The notes: generated by a model from the letters alone, not told the origin. 64,000 bases of DNA from an uncultured Curtobacterium sp. (GCA_913778205.1 CAJYUW010000031.1:1-64000); one strand, 5' to 3'; positions 50,040 to 59,746 are shown, counted from the first letter of the stretch. Numbers and translations are program-made.

Positions 50040-50197
50040 CGCTCCATCATCGCTGAATGTCCGGAAGACGCAGAATCGTCGAACCATCGTCACGTTCAAC
50101 GGCCTCGTGGTGCGCCGGGCCGCGACCGAGCCCGGCGACCACCCGACCCGGGGAGTGACGGTCACGGCGGGACGGTGGTCCACGGCATGATCGTCCC

Positions 50198-51886
50198 GTG
50201 CACCACGTCCTCCGCCGCGTCGACGGCGGCGTCTCCGCGACGCCGCTGACGGACGCGGGGACCCCGGACGGCGAGCCGGCGCGCTTCGCCGAGCCGGGCC
50301 TCCCGGCCTTCGTCGCAGCACACGACGGACCGGGCGTGCGCTGGGTCTGGGACGACACGTCGCGGTGGTACCCGGCGGTCCTCGCGGCCGGCGGTCGCGT
50401 CGCCCGCTGCGTCGACCTCCGGCTGGGGCGCCGGGTCCTGCGCGGCGCACTCGCCGCGCGCGGGACCGCCCTGCAGGCGTCCCCGCCGGACGCGCTCGAC
50501 GCGCCACCCGCCCTGGAGGCACGGGTCGCCCAGCCGACGCAGGCCCGGCTCTTCGACGACGCACTCTTCGCCGCGCCGGTGCCGGACGACGCGCTCGACC
50601 CGGTCGCCGAGTTCCGGGCGCAGCTCGACGCGGTCGCCTCGTCCACGGCGCCGAGTGCGCTGCGGCTGCTCCTCACCGCCGAGTCCGCGGGGGCGCTCGT
50701 CGCGGCCGAGATGCTGCACGCCGGACTCCCGTGGCGGGTCGACCTCCACGAGCGGCTCCTCGAGCAGGAACTCGGGCCGCGGGTGCCGTACGGGGTACGG
50801 CCGCAGCGGCTCGAGGAGATCGCCGCCGTCATCCGCGACCGCCTCGACGACCCGGCCCTGAACCCGGACTCGCCCGCCGACGTCCTCCGTGCGCTGCGGC
50901 GGGCCGGGCTGACCGTCACGAGCACCCGCAAGTGGGAGCTCCGCGAACTCGACCACCCGGTCATCGAGCCGCTCCTGGAGTACAAGCGGCTCGCCCGGCT
51001 CCTCACCGCGAACGGCTGGACGTGGCTCGACGACTGGGTCCGCGACGGCCGGTTCCACCCGAAGTACGTCGTCGGCGGGGTCGTGACGGGGCGCTGGGCG
51101 GCGGACGGCGGGGGAGCGATGCAGCTGCCGAAGGGCATCAGGAGCGCCGTGGTCGCCGACGACGGCTGGAAGCTCGTGGTCGCCGACGCCGCCCAGCTCG
51201 AGCCGCGCGTGCTCGCCGCTATGGCGGGGGACCGTGCCATGGCCGCCGCCGGCCACGGGCGCGACCTCTACGACGGCGTCGTGGCGTCGGGCGCGGTCGA
51301 GACCCGGCAGCAGGCCAAGGGCGCGATGCTCGGCGCGATGTACGGCGCCACCCAGGGCGAGGGCGGCCGGCTCGTGCCGCGGCTCGCCCGCGCGTTCCCG
51401 CAGGCGTTGGCGCTCGTCGAGCGTGCGGCGCGGGCGGGGGAGCGCGGCGAGCCCGTCACGACCCTGCTCGGTCGGACGTCACCCGTGCCGGAGGCGTCCT
51501 GGTTCGCGGCCCGCAACCGGGCCTACGCGGTCGACGGCACCCCGGCGATGCAGCGCGCGGTCGACTCGCGGGCGAGGAGCTGGGGGCGCTTCACCCGGAA
51601 CTTCGTCGTGCAGGGCACGGCCGCGGAGTGGGCACTGGCGTGGATGGGCGCGCTCCGGACCCGCATCGCGAACCGGTTCCCCGGTCCGGTGACGGCGGGC
51701 CCGCACCTGGTGTTCTTCGTGCACGACGAGCTCGTGGTGCACGTCCCCGCCGAGCACGCCGAGTGGGTCGCGGAGCAGGTGCGCGCGGCAGCGGTCGACG
51801 CCGGACGCCTGCTCTTCCGCGACTTCCCGGTGACGTTCCCGTTGAGCGTGGCCGTGGTCGACTCCTACGCGGACGCGAAGGACTGA
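50198..51886 (+). CDS. PolA-family DNA polymerase without functional exonuclease (short form)
   Basis: A 562-residue family A DNA polymerase. Motif A VVADAAQLEPR (Asp330, Glu335, Arg337), motif B RQQAKGAMLGAMYGATQGEG (Lys374, Tyr382) and motif C VHDE (508-510) are present, so polymerase activity is likely. The N-terminal ~200 residues correspond to the 3'-5' exonuclease position but show no DEDD motif. No 5' nuclease domain. Actinobacterial copies are annotated as bifunctional exonuclease/polymerase; a repair role is likely. CATGAT lies six bases before the GTG. Confidence 0.88.
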   Translation: MHHVLRRVDGGVSATPLTDAGTPDGEPARFAEPGLPAFVAAHDGPGVRWVWDDTSRWYPAVLAAGGRVARCVDLRLGRRVLRGALAARGTALQASPPDALDAPPALEARVAQPTQARLFDDALFAAPVPDDALDPVAEFRAQLDAVASSTAPSALRLLLTAESAGALVAAEMLHAGLPWRVDLHERLLEQELGPRVPYGVRPQRLEEIAAVIRDRLDDPALNPDSPADVLRALRRAGLTVTSTRKWELRELDHPVIEPLLEYKRLARLLTANGWTWLDDWVRDGRFHPKYVVGGVVTGRWAADGGGAMQLPKGIRSAVVADDGWKLVVADAAQLEPRVLAAMAGDRAMAAAGHGRDLYDGVVASGAVETRQQAKGAMLGAMYGATQGEGGRLVPRLARAFPQALALVERAARAGERGEPVTTLLGRTSPVPEASWFAARNRAYAVDGTPAMQRAVDSRARSWGRFTRNFVVQGTAAEWALAWMGALRTRIANRFPGPVTAGPHLVFFVHDELVVHVPAEHAEWVAEQVRAAAVDAGRLLFRDFPVTFPLSVAVVDSYADAKD

Positions 51887-51919
51887 CCACGCACACCCGC
51901 GACCGGGCAGGCTGGGGCG

Positions 51920-52726
51920 ATGGACCGCATCCACGCCGAGGCACCCGACGAGCGCGTCGGCGACGTCGACCTGACCCGCTGGCGCACCCGGGTGGGCCGG
52001 ACGGTCGCCGACGCCTGGGCGGCGCTCGGTCACCGCTACGGCGCGCTCCCGCTCCTCGTGCTCACCCTGTCGCTCGGGATCGCGGTGGCGGTCACGGCGA
52101 CCTGGGCCGCGTCCGAGGTGTACGACGCGGTGCGTGCCGGTGACGACGTCGCGGTGCTCGACCGGCCGGTGCTCGACTGGGTGCTCACGCTCCGGTCGCC
52201 GACCGCGGACACGCTCGTCACCTGGTGGACGGACGTGGCGGGGACGATCGGGATGCCGATCGTCGCGCTCGGGTTCCTGATCGGCTTCACGATCCAGCGC
52301 CGGGCCTGGACGCCGCTCGTCGTGCTCGTCGCGGCGAGCGGCGGATCGCTCCTCATGACCGTCGCGGGCAAGGACCTGATCGGGCGTGCGCGTCCGCCTC
52401 TCAGCGACGCCGTGCCGCCGTACGAGCACTCCGCGTCGTTCCCGTCCGGCCACACGCTCAACGCCACGGTCGTGGTCGGCACGATCGTGTACCTCCTCGT
52501 GCTCCGGCAGTCGCGGCTCGTCGTGCGGGTGTGGACGATCGCGCTCGGGACGGTGTTCGTGCTGTCGATCGGGGCCTCGCGGGTGTTCCTCGGCCACCAC
52601 TGGCTCACCGACGTCCTGGCGGCGTGGACGCTCGGGCTGGCCTGGCTCGCGATCGTCGTGACGGCGCACCGGTTGTACCTGACGGCGCTCCGCCGCGGTG
52701 CGCGGCCCGTCAGGTCCCCCCGGTAG
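51920..52726 (+). CDS. PAP2-family membrane phosphatase
   Basis: A 268-residue integral membrane phosphatase with about six helices. Motif 1 KDLIGRARP (151-159), motif 2 PSGH (175-178) and motif 3 SRVFLGHHWLTD (220-231) are complete. Substrates in the family include undecaprenyl pyrophosphate and phosphatidate. ATG follows CAGGCT by six bases. Confidence 0.93.
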   Translation: MDRIHAEAPDERVGDVDLTRWRTRVGRTVADAWAALGHRYGALPLLVLTLSLGIAVAVTATWAASEVYDAVRAGDDVAVLDRPVLDWVLTLRSPTADTLVTWWTDVAGTIGMPIVALGFLIGFTIQRRAWTPLVVLVAASGGSLLMTVAGKDLIGRARPPLSDAVPPYEHSASFPSGHTLNATVVVGTIVYLLVLRQSRLVVRVWTIALGTVFVLSIGASRVFLGHHWLTDVLAAWTLGLAWLAIVVTAHRLYLTALRRGARPVRSPR

Positions 52727-52736
52727 GTTGCCGGAC

Positions 52737-54305
52737 ATGGAGGAACGGGTCTTCGGCGGCAGGTACCGCGTCACGGGCACGCTCGGGCACGGCGGCATGG
52801 CGTCCGTGTACCGCGCGGTCGACGAGCTGCTCGGGCGTGAGGTCGCCGTCAAGGTCTTCCGCATCGGGCCGGTCGACCACGGCGAACGCGCGCGGGCCGA
52901 GGCGGAGATCCAGGTGCTCGCCTCGCTCCGCAGCCCCTCGCTCGTCACGCTCTACGACGCCGCGCTCGACGACGCCGACGGCGACTCCTACCTGATCATG
53001 GAGCTCGTGCCGGGCAGCGACCTGGCGACACGGTTGCACGAGGGTCCGCTCGACACCGTGACCACCGCCCGTGTCGGCGCGCAGATCGCCGACGGGCTCG
53101 CCGCCGCCCACGCCCAGGGTGTCGTGCACCGCGACGTCAAGCCCGCCAACGTGCTCCTCGAGTCCGACGGCGTGCACGTGAAGCTCGCCGACTTCGGGAT
53201 CGCCCTGCTGCGCGACTCCGCACGGGTGACGGGCACCGGCACCGTGATGGGCACCGCCGCCTACATCGCGCCCGAGCAGGTGATGGGCCAGCCGATCACG
53301 GGCAAGGCCGACGTCTACGCCCTCGGCCTCGTGCTCCTCGAGACCCTGAGCGGCAAGCGGCCCTTCCCGGGCAGCGCGGTCGAGTCCGCGACCGCCCGGC
53401 TCGCCAGGAGCCCCGAGATCGACCCCCACCTGCCCACCGCCTGGCGCACACTCCTCCACGTGCTCACCGCGACGGACCCGGACGAACGCCCCACCGCCGC
53501 GGAGGCCGCCGAGCGCCTCCGTGCCCTCGGTCGTGACGACGTCGCCCCGGCGACGCAGCTCCTGCCGGGTGCCCCCGGGGCGATGACGCGCGCCGGAGCG
53601 GCCGGAGCCGGGCTGGCCGCGGCCGCGGCCGGAGCCGCCGCGGCGCGCGCGGACGACGCGTCGGGGGCGACCGCCGCGATGGGCGCGACCGCACCGATGG
53701 AGCAGCCCGACCGGGCGGACGACGCGACCCGCGTGATGCCCGCGAGTCGCGCCTCCCGTCCGGACGACGTGGCGACCACGGTCCTGGGTGCCGCCGCCGC
53801 GGACGCCGGGGCCGCCCGCGCGGCCGGTGCCGGTGCCACGCCGCCCCGCGCGCCCGCCGCGCCGTCCCCGGCCCGCCGTGACGACGAGCCCCGCCGTCGC
53901 CGCTGGCCGATCGTCCTCGCCGTGGTGGTCGCGCTCCTCGTCATCGCCGGCATCGTCGGCGCCGTGGTCGCGCTCGGACCGGGGTCGGCCCCGACGCCGA
54001 CCGACTCGAGCACGAGCACCCCGCGGGACGAGCAGCCGAGCACCGACGCGAGCCAGCCGGCCCAGGAGCCGAGCCGGTCCGAGCAGGAGCCCGCCGAGCC
54101 GACCCAGGAGCCGAGCGAACCGACGCAGCCGAGCGGAGAGTCGTCGCAGGTCCCCGTCCCGACCGGGCTCCCCGAACCGACGAACCCCGCCTCGAACCCC
54201 GTCCAGTCGCCGCAGAACGGAGTCGGTCCGGCGTCGGGGGCGGGTCCGGGAGGATCCGGGAAGGGCCCCGGCAAGTCCGGCAACGCGCCAGGCCACGGCG
54301 GGTAG
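52737..54305 (+). CDS. Membrane Ser/Thr protein kinase (PknB-like)
   Basis: A 522-residue receptor-type kinase. The catalytic domain (about 7-265) has glycine loop GHGGMASVY, Lys39, HRD at 131-133, DFG at 152-154 and APE at 178-180. A low-complexity Ala-rich linker follows (280-385), then one membrane helix (390-413) and a 110-residue Pro/Ser/Glu/Thr-rich, glycine-ending outer tail without PASTA domains. ATG 52737 follows TAGGTT by seven bases. It starts 10 bp after the PAP2 stop. Confidence 0.93.
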   Translation: MEERVFGGRYRVTGTLGHGGMASVYRAVDELLGREVAVKVFRIGPVDHGERARAEAEIQVLASLRSPSLVTLYDAALDDADGDSYLIMELVPGSDLATRLHEGPLDTVTTARVGAQIADGLAAAHAQGVVHRDVKPANVLLESDGVHVKLADFGIALLRDSARVTGTGTVMGTAAYIAPEQVMGQPITGKADVYALGLVLLETLSGKRPFPGSAVESATARLARSPEIDPHLPTAWRTLLHVLTATDPDERPTAAEAAERLRALGRDDVAPATQLLPGAPGAMTRAGAAGAGLAAAAAGAAAARADDASGATAAMGATAPMEQPDRADDATRVMPASRASRPDDVATTVLGAAAADAGAARAAGAGATPPRAPAAPSPARRDDEPRRRRWPIVLAVVVALLVIAGIVGAVVALGPGSAPTPTDSSTSTPRDEQPSTDASQPAQEPSRSEQEPAEPTQEPSEPTQPSGESSQVPVPTGLPEPTNPASNPVQSPQNGVGPASGAGPGGSGKGPGKSGNAPGHGG

Positions 54306-54329
54306 GTTTCCTCGAGTCGATGGAGCAAA

Positions 54330-54335
54330 TAGGCT
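54330..54335 (+). promoter_or_regulatory. TAGGCT -10 element, leaderless start
   Basis: Ends six bases before the GTG at 54342. Confidence 0.5.
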
Positions 54336-54341
54336 CGTCGT

Positions 54342-57300
54342 GTGGATGAGCTGCAACGGAGCGGCGGGCCGACGACGGCCGTCGCGGCGCGGAACGGTGT
54401 CGGGTACGCCTCGGCGGAGGCCTGGTCGCTCGGACGACCGGCAGGGGACGGCGTCGTCGAGCGCACCGTGCCCGGGTTCGCGGGACGCGCGATCGATCCC
54501 GGCGACGAACTGTCCTGGGTCTGGTTCCCCGAGCGGACCCTGCCCGCGGGGCTGACCGAGCCCACGGAGGCGGAGCTCCCGCACCTCTGGGACGCCACGG
54601 CGTTCACGCTCGACGTCGTCTGCACCGACGGCACCCGCCTGAGCGACACGGCACGGGACCAGTACGGCGACGCCCTGACGCCGGAGGCGCAGGACGCCGC
54701 ACGCAAGCAGTGGGTCGACCAGTGGAACCGTCGGGCCGTCGACCTCACGCCGCTCGCCGGCCGCGTCGTGGACCGCCTGGAGGCACGGCTCGGCTCCGCC
54801 ACGCCGCACCCGTCCGGCGACGGTGCACGTCCGGCACTGCGCGGCTGGCTCGACGACGTCCGGCTCGGTCCGGCGCGGCCGACCCCGTCGACGCCGCTCG
54901 ACCACGTCCGCACCACCCGTGGCACGCAGGCGTCGTCCCGGTTCTCCCGCGGCAACAACGCCCCGCTCGTGGGCCTGCCGCACGGTGGTGTGTTCGGCCT
55001 GCCGATGACCGACGCGGCGAGCAACCGGTGGCCGTACGCGTACCAGGAGCACTCGCGGGTCGAGGGCGACCGGGTCCGCCCGGCGATCCAGGCCTTCGCG
55101 ACGAGCCACATCCCGTCGCCGTGGATGGGGGACCGCGGCGTGTTCCAGGTCATGCCCTCCCCGCTCGACACCCCGGACCCCGACCGGTCGGCGCGGGCGC
55201 TCGGGTTCGACCACGACGACGAGCAGGACGGTCCGCACCGCTACCGGGTCTCCCTCGACCACGGCGTCACGGCCGAGGTGACGGCGGGGGAGTTCGCCCT
55301 CGGCTTCCGGTTCACCGGTACGAGGAGCGTCGTGCTCGACCACCACGGCCGGGTCTCCGACGTCACGGTCACGGTCACGGACGGGGTCGCCGTCGTCGAG
55401 TGCCTGCTGGACGACCGCCCCGGCACCCCGCCGCACCACGTCCACGTCCGGGTGCCCCGGGTCGCGGCGGACCACACGGTCGTCGCCCAGCACGAACTGC
55501 GCGGGTGGCTCGCGGTCGACGGGGACGTCGACGTGCTCCTCGGCATCTCCACGGTGTCGATGGAGGACGCCCGCGCGAACCTCGCCGCCGCCGGGGACGT
55601 CGACACGATGCGCGCGCACGCCGAGGAGCGCTGGACCGCCGAGCTGTCGACGATCTCGTTCGAGGGTGCCACCCCGGACCAGCTCACGTCGCTGTGGTCG
55701 GGCCTGTACCGGCTCTTCCTCTACCCGAACCGCGCCGGCGAGACCGCCCGGGACGGCGTCCCTCGGCACCGGTCCCCGTACGGCGCCGTGCAGGAGTCCC
55801 CGATCCGCGACGAACCCGGTCCCGAGGTCGTCGAGGGACCGTTCACCACGACGAACGGGTTCTGGGACACCTACCGCACCGCCTGGCCGCTCCTCGCGCT
55901 CCTCACCCCGGGGACGGCGGGGGAGCTCGCGCAGGGCTTCGTCGCGCACCACCACGACGGCGGGTGGACGCCCCGGTGGAGCGCACCCGGCGCCGAGGAC
56001 TGCATGACCGGCACCACGAGCGACACCGTCTTCGCCGACCTCGCCGCGAAGGGCGTCGGCGGCTTCGACCTGTCGGCGGCGTACCGGAGCGCGGTGCGGA
56101 ACGCGACCGTGCCGCCGCGGGACGAGCGCGTCGGACGCAAGGGGAGCCTCCCGGGCGCCTTCCGCGGCCACGTCGACACCGCGACCCACGAGGGGATGAG
56201 CTGGACCCTCGACGCGGCGATCAACGACTGGGGGCTCGCCGTCATGGCGGACCTGCTCGCGGGGCGTGCGTCGACCGATGCCGAGCGCGAGCGCCTCCGG
56301 GCGGAGCACGAGTGGTTCGCCCGGCGCTCACTGCAGTACCGGAACGTGTTCGACGCCGAGCGCGGCTTCTTCATCGGCCGCGACCCGGACGGCTCGTGGC
56401 GGGTCGGCACCGAGTTCGACCCGCGCGACTGGGGCGACGACTACACCGAGACGAACGCCTGGGGCACCGCCTTCACCGCTCCCCACGACGGCGCCGGCGT
56501 CGTCGACCTGCACGGCGGACCGTCCCGGTTCGACGCCGCGATCGACGCGTTCCTCGCCACGCCGGAGACGGGCGCGGCGGCCCGGTCCGGCTCCTACGGC
56601 TCCCCGATCCACGAGATGACCGAGGCCCGCGACGTCCGGATGGGCATGCTCGGCATGTCGAACCAGCCGGCGCACCACATCCCGTTCTTCCCGATGTTCA
56701 CGGGCCGGCACGACGACGCGCACCGCATCGTCCGGTCGGTGCTCGAGCGGCTGTTCGTCGGCTCCGACCTCGGCCAGGGCTACCCCGGCGACGAGGACAA
56801 CGGCGAGATGAGCGCCTGGTACGTCTTCGCGACGATCGGGCTCTACCCGCTGGCGCCGTCGACGGGCACCTACGTGCTCGTGCCGCCGTCGGTCCGGCGC
56901 ACGGAGCTGCGGCCGGTCGCGTCGGACGGCGGGGTGACGCCGACCGTGATCGAGGTCGTGTCCGGTCCGGTGGGCGGGTACGTCGCGTCGGTGACCGTCG
57001 ACGGTGCGCCGTGGGAGTCGGTCAGCATCCCGCACGCCGTGGTCGAGGCCGCGTCGCGCATCGAGTTCACGCTGTCCGCCGAGCCCACGGGGTGGGCGTC
57101 GGACACGCGGCCGGTGTCGGCGTCCGAGGTGCACGGGTACCGGGACGTGCCGGTCGACCTGCTGCCGGTGGGTGCTGCGCCGGTGGGTGCTGCGTCGCCG
57201 GGTGCCGCGCCGGTGGGTGCTGCGCCGGTGGGTGCTGCGTCGCCGGATGCTGCGCCGGTGGGCGCTGCGCCGGTCGGTGCTTCCTTGTTGTGCGACGACA

Positions 57301-57584
57301 CCGGGCGGACGGCCACGGCGCTCGCCGCCGGGTCCTCGGTGACGTTCGCGGTCCCGCCGACCCCCGCGTCCCTGTACACCGTGACCGTCGCGGCGCCGGG
57401 GACGTACTCGTGGGACGTGACGCTCGGTTCGGCGTCGGTGTCGGTGCGCGACGCCGCGTTCGGGTGGCCCGGGCAGACGCGGGTGTTCCGGCTGCGGGGC
57501 GCGGGACCGACGTTCACCGTGTCGGCCGTGACCGACCTGACCCTGACGCAGCTCGAGCTGATCGCGGCGGACGGACAGCGTTGA
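54342..57584 (+). CDS. GH92 alpha-mannosidase, apparently cytoplasmic
   Basis: A 1080-residue glycoside hydrolase of family 92 (exo-alpha-mannosidases needing Ca2+). GFWDTYRTAWPLL, GTTSDTVFADLA, LGMSNQPAHHIP and GYPGDEDNGEMSAWYVF are family signatures; the Glu/Asp of GDEDNGEMSAW include catalytic residues. There is no signal peptide, unusual because most GH92 enzymes are exported. A C-terminal 120-residue extension holds PVGAA/SPGAA repeats. Substrate is likely alpha-mannoside such as fungal or yeast glycan fragments. Confidence 0.9.
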   Translation: MDELQRSGGPTTAVAARNGVGYASAEAWSLGRPAGDGVVERTVPGFAGRAIDPGDELSWVWFPERTLPAGLTEPTEAELPHLWDATAFTLDVVCTDGTRLSDTARDQYGDALTPEAQDAARKQWVDQWNRRAVDLTPLAGRVVDRLEARLGSATPHPSGDGARPALRGWLDDVRLGPARPTPSTPLDHVRTTRGTQASSRFSRGNNAPLVGLPHGGVFGLPMTDAASNRWPYAYQEHSRVEGDRVRPAIQAFATSHIPSPWMGDRGVFQVMPSPLDTPDPDRSARALGFDHDDEQDGPHRYRVSLDHGVTAEVTAGEFALGFRFTGTRSVVLDHHGRVSDVTVTVTDGVAVVECLLDDRPGTPPHHVHVRVPRVAADHTVVAQHELRGWLAVDGDVDVLLGISTVSMEDARANLAAAGDVDTMRAHAEERWTAELSTISFEGATPDQLTSLWSGLYRLFLYPNRAGETARDGVPRHRSPYGAVQESPIRDEPGPEVVEGPFTTTNGFWDTYRTAWPLLALLTPGTAGELAQGFVAHHHDGGWTPRWSAPGAEDCMTGTTSDTVFADLAAKGVGGFDLSAAYRSAVRNATVPPRDERVGRKGSLPGAFRGHVDTATHEGMSWTLDAAINDWGLAVMADLLAGRASTDAERERLRAEHEWFARRSLQYRNVFDAERGFFIGRDPDGSWRVGTEFDPRDWGDDYTETNAWGTAFTAPHDGAGVVDLHGGPSRFDAAIDAFLATPETGAAARSGSYGSPIHEMTEARDVRMGMLGMSNQPAHHIPFFPMFTGRHDDAHRIVRSVLERLFVGSDLGQGYPGDEDNGEMSAWYVFATIGLYPLAPSTGTYVLVPPSVRRTELRPVASDGGVTPTVIEVVSGPVGGYVASVTVDGAPWESVSIPHAVVEAASRIEFTLSAEPTGWASDTRPVSASEVHGYRDVPVDLLPVGAAPVGAASPGAAPVGAAPVGAASPDAAPVGAAPVGASLLCDDTGRTATALAAGSSVTFAVPPTPASLYTVTVAAPGTYSWDVTLGSASVSVRDAAFGWPGQTRVFRLRGAGPTFTVSAVTDLTLTQLELIAADGQR
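57165..57284. repeat. 15-bp repeat in the GH92 C-terminal linker
   Basis: Eight 15-bp units encode PVGAA, PVGAA, SPGAA, PVGAA, PVGAA, SPDAA, PVGAA, PVGAS: an A-A-B pattern with a 45-bp super-period, so expansion probably occurred in 45-bp steps. Confidence 0.88.
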
Positions 57585-57618
57585 CCCGTCGTTCACCGAC
57601 CGGGAGCATGCTCGGGCC

Positions 57619-57837
57619 ATGTCGATGAGCGCACCCTTCGATCCTGAACAGCCCGACGCGTCCGTCCCCGTCGACGGCAGCGACCCGACCGAACTCGAGG
57701 TGGAGGAGGAGCGCGGCGCCGATGCCGGCGACCCGAGCGTCTCCCCAGTCGACCACCGCGACGAGGACGAGTCCGGCGGCGGACCGGTGTTCCGACGTCC
57801 GCAGGCCGGCGACCGGCTGCACCCCGACGACCTCTGA
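57619..57837 (+). CDS. Small acidic protein A
   Basis: A 72-residue acidic, probably disordered protein; unrecognised. It contains GDPSVSPVD, similar to ADPTRVSPVD in the next gene. CATGCT ends six bases before the ATG. Confidence 0.55.
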   Translation: MSMSAPFDPEQPDASVPVDGSDPTELEVEEERGADAGDPSVSPVDHRDEDESGGGPVFRRPQAGDRLHPDDL

Positions 57838-57883
57838 CGCGCTTCTTGGCGGATTGCCATGCGGGTCGGGCATGCTCGGCCGC

Positions 57884-58084
57884 ATGTCGATCGCGAACTC
57901 CTGGGACCCCTCCGGCGGCCGGGCCATCCCCGAGGACCAGGTGAAGGAAGACGGACTCGAACTCGACGAGGAGACCGCCGCCGAGCTCGGCATCTCGTTC
58001 GACGTCGTCGGCGGTGCGTCGGCGGACCCGACGCGGGTGTCGCCGGTCGACGTCGCCGTGCCGACGCCCCCGTCCGAGGACTGA
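57884..58084 (+). CDS. Small acidic protein B
   Basis: A 66-residue acidic protein; unrecognised. DQVKEDGLELDEETAAELGISFDVVGG is a likely helix-strand core. CATGCT ends seven bases before the ATG, and the leader sequence resembles that of the gene at 57619, suggesting duplication. Confidence 0.55.
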   Translation: MSIANSWDPSGGRAIPEDQVKEDGLELDEETAAELGISFDVVGGASADPTRVSPVDVAVPTPPSED

Positions 58085-58179
58085 CGCGGGAGCACGCTGT
58101 CGGGGGCTGCGCCCGGTGTTCCCTGGGTGCCGTCGTGGAGCGTTGTGCGCGGGCGTGCCGCGCCCGAGGCGCACGTCGG

Positions 58180-58608
58180 TCAGCGCGTGTACTTGAACCC
58201 GACGTGCGACCCGACGAATCCGAGCCGTTCGTAGAACCGGTGAGCGTCAGTCCTGGCGGCGTCGGACGTCAGCTGCACCACTGATGCCCCGAGCGCCGGA
58301 GCGGCCTCGTCCGTCACCCATCGCATCAGTGCCGTGCCGGCCCCACCGGACCGCTGCGTGCTCCTGACCCGCACGGCCTCGACGAGCAGCCGGGTGGCGC
58401 CTCGTCGGGCCATCCCCGGGATCCGGGTGAGCTGGAACGTCCCGACGAGTGCACCGGACTCGTCCTCGGCGAGGAGCAGTGCGTTCGCGGGGTCGTCAGC
58501 GACCGCGCGCAGTGCCGCGGCGTAGCGCGGGCGGTCCTCCGGGGCGGCGACGTCGCCGCGCGCCGCGCTGACCGGGTCGTCCGACAGCAGCGCGAGTTCG
58601 GTGAGCAC
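58180..58608 (-). CDS. GNAT-family N-acetyltransferase
   Basis: A 142-residue acetyltransferase. VEAVRVRSTQRSGGAGTALMRWV is the acetyl-CoA pyrophosphate loop (QRSGGAG) and AHRFYERLGFVGSHVGFKY is motif B. GTG 58608 follows CAGGCT (58615-58620) by six bases; the frame further upstream is non-homologous. Confidence 0.88.
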   Translation of the reverse strand: MLTELALLSDDPVSAARGDVAAPEDRPRYAAALRAVADDPANALLLAEDESGALVGTFQLTRIPGMARRGATRLLVEAVRVRSTQRSGGAGTALMRWVTDEAAPALGASVVQLTSDAARTDAHRFYERLGFVGSHVGFKYTR

Positions 58609-58643
58609 GGGACCAGCCTGCCGTACGTGGCGCGCTCGGGTTC

Positions 58644-58705
58644 CGCACAACCGAAGTCACCTCGAACCGTGCGGAAGCGCGGTTCGAGGTGGCTTCGGTT
58701 GTGCG
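58644..58705. repeat. 62-nt inverted-repeat element, copy 2
   Basis: Near-perfect 30-nt arms, outer CGCACAACCGAAGTCAC and inner CTCGAACCG, loop GAAG. Same length and termini as 43259-43320. It lies after the aldo/keto reductase stop (58734) and could terminate it. Confidence 0.78.
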
Positions 58706-58733
58706 CGGTGCCGGCGCGAGCGGGAGGTCGGGC

Positions 58734-59660
58734 TCAGGGGACCGTGTGACCCGCCGCCGTGAAGATCCGGTACCACTCCTCGCGCGAGAGCTCCACGTCC
58801 GAGCCGGCCGCCGAGTCCCGCACCCGCTGCGGGTTCGTCGTGCCGAGGACCACCTGGAAGTGCGCCGGGTGCCGGGTGATCCACGCCACGGCGATGCCCG
58901 TCGGAGTGACGCCGTGCGCCGCCGCGACCTCGTCGAGCACGTCGTTCAGCTCGGCGTGGTGCTCGCGGTCGCCGAGGAAGACACCGTCGAAGAAGCCCTT
59001 CTGGAACGGCGACCACGCCTGCAGCGTGATGTCGTTGATGCGCGAGTGGTTGAGGATGTCATTGTCGCGGTCGACGGACTGGTCGAGCCCGCCCATGTTC
59101 GCCGCGACGCCCTGCGCGATGACGTTCGCGTGCGTGATGCTCAGCTGCACCTGGTTGAACGCGAGCGGTTGGTTCACCGAGCGACGCAGCAGCTCGACCT
59201 GGCCCGGCGTGTGGTTCGAGACGCCGAAGTGGTGGACCTTGCCGGCAGCGTGCAGCTCGTCGAACGCCTTCGCCACCTCCTCCGGCTCGACCAGGGCGTC
59301 GGGACGGTGCAGCAGCAGGACGTCGATGAAGTCGGTGCGGAGCGCGGTGAGGGACTCCTCGACCGACGAGACGATGTGCTCGTACGAGAAGTCGAAGTAC
59401 CCGTGGCGGATGCCGACCTTCGTCTGCAGCTGGATCGCCGCACGCTCGGACGACGACAGCGTCACTGCCTCGCCGAAGCGCTGCTCGCATCCGTGCCAGC
59501 CGCCGTAGATCGCCGCGTGGTCGAACATCGTGACGCCCGCGTCACGCGACGCCGAGTAGAGGGCTCGGATGTCCTCGTCGCTCATGTCGTTGATCCGCAT
59601 CAGCCCGACGATGACGTCGGAGGCGGTGAGGTCGGTCTGTGGCAACTCCAGTGTCTTCAC
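58734..59660 (-). CDS. Aldo/keto reductase (YdhF-like)
   Basis: A 308-residue oxidoreductase of the YdhF/AKR11-like branch: VIVGLMRINDMSDEDIRALY, then Asp/Tyr of MFDHAAIYGG, Lys of LQTKVGI and LLLHRPD. GVSNHTPGQVELL and LGTTNPQRVRD complete the pattern. GTG 59660 follows CAGGAT by seven bases; an upstream in-frame extension is not homologous. Confidence 0.92.
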   Translation of the reverse strand: MKTLELPQTDLTASDVIVGLMRINDMSDEDIRALYSASRDAGVTMFDHAAIYGGWHGCEQRFGEAVTLSSSERAAIQLQTKVGIRHGYFDFSYEHIVSSVEESLTALRTDFIDVLLLHRPDALVEPEEVAKAFDELHAAGKVHHFGVSNHTPGQVELLRRSVNQPLAFNQVQLSITHANVIAQGVAANMGGLDQSVDRDNDILNHSRINDITLQAWSPFQKGFFDGVFLGDREHHAELNDVLDEVAAAHGVTPTGIAVAWITRHPAHFQVVLGTTNPQRVRDSAAGSDVELSREEWYRIFTAAGHTVP

Positions 59661-59746
59661 GCCGACGATCCTGCCAGCCGGACGGAGCCCGCGGCAGGCC
59701 CTGCCGGTACCCCCGGCCGCCCGGGGATCGGACGGAACAGGAGCGG

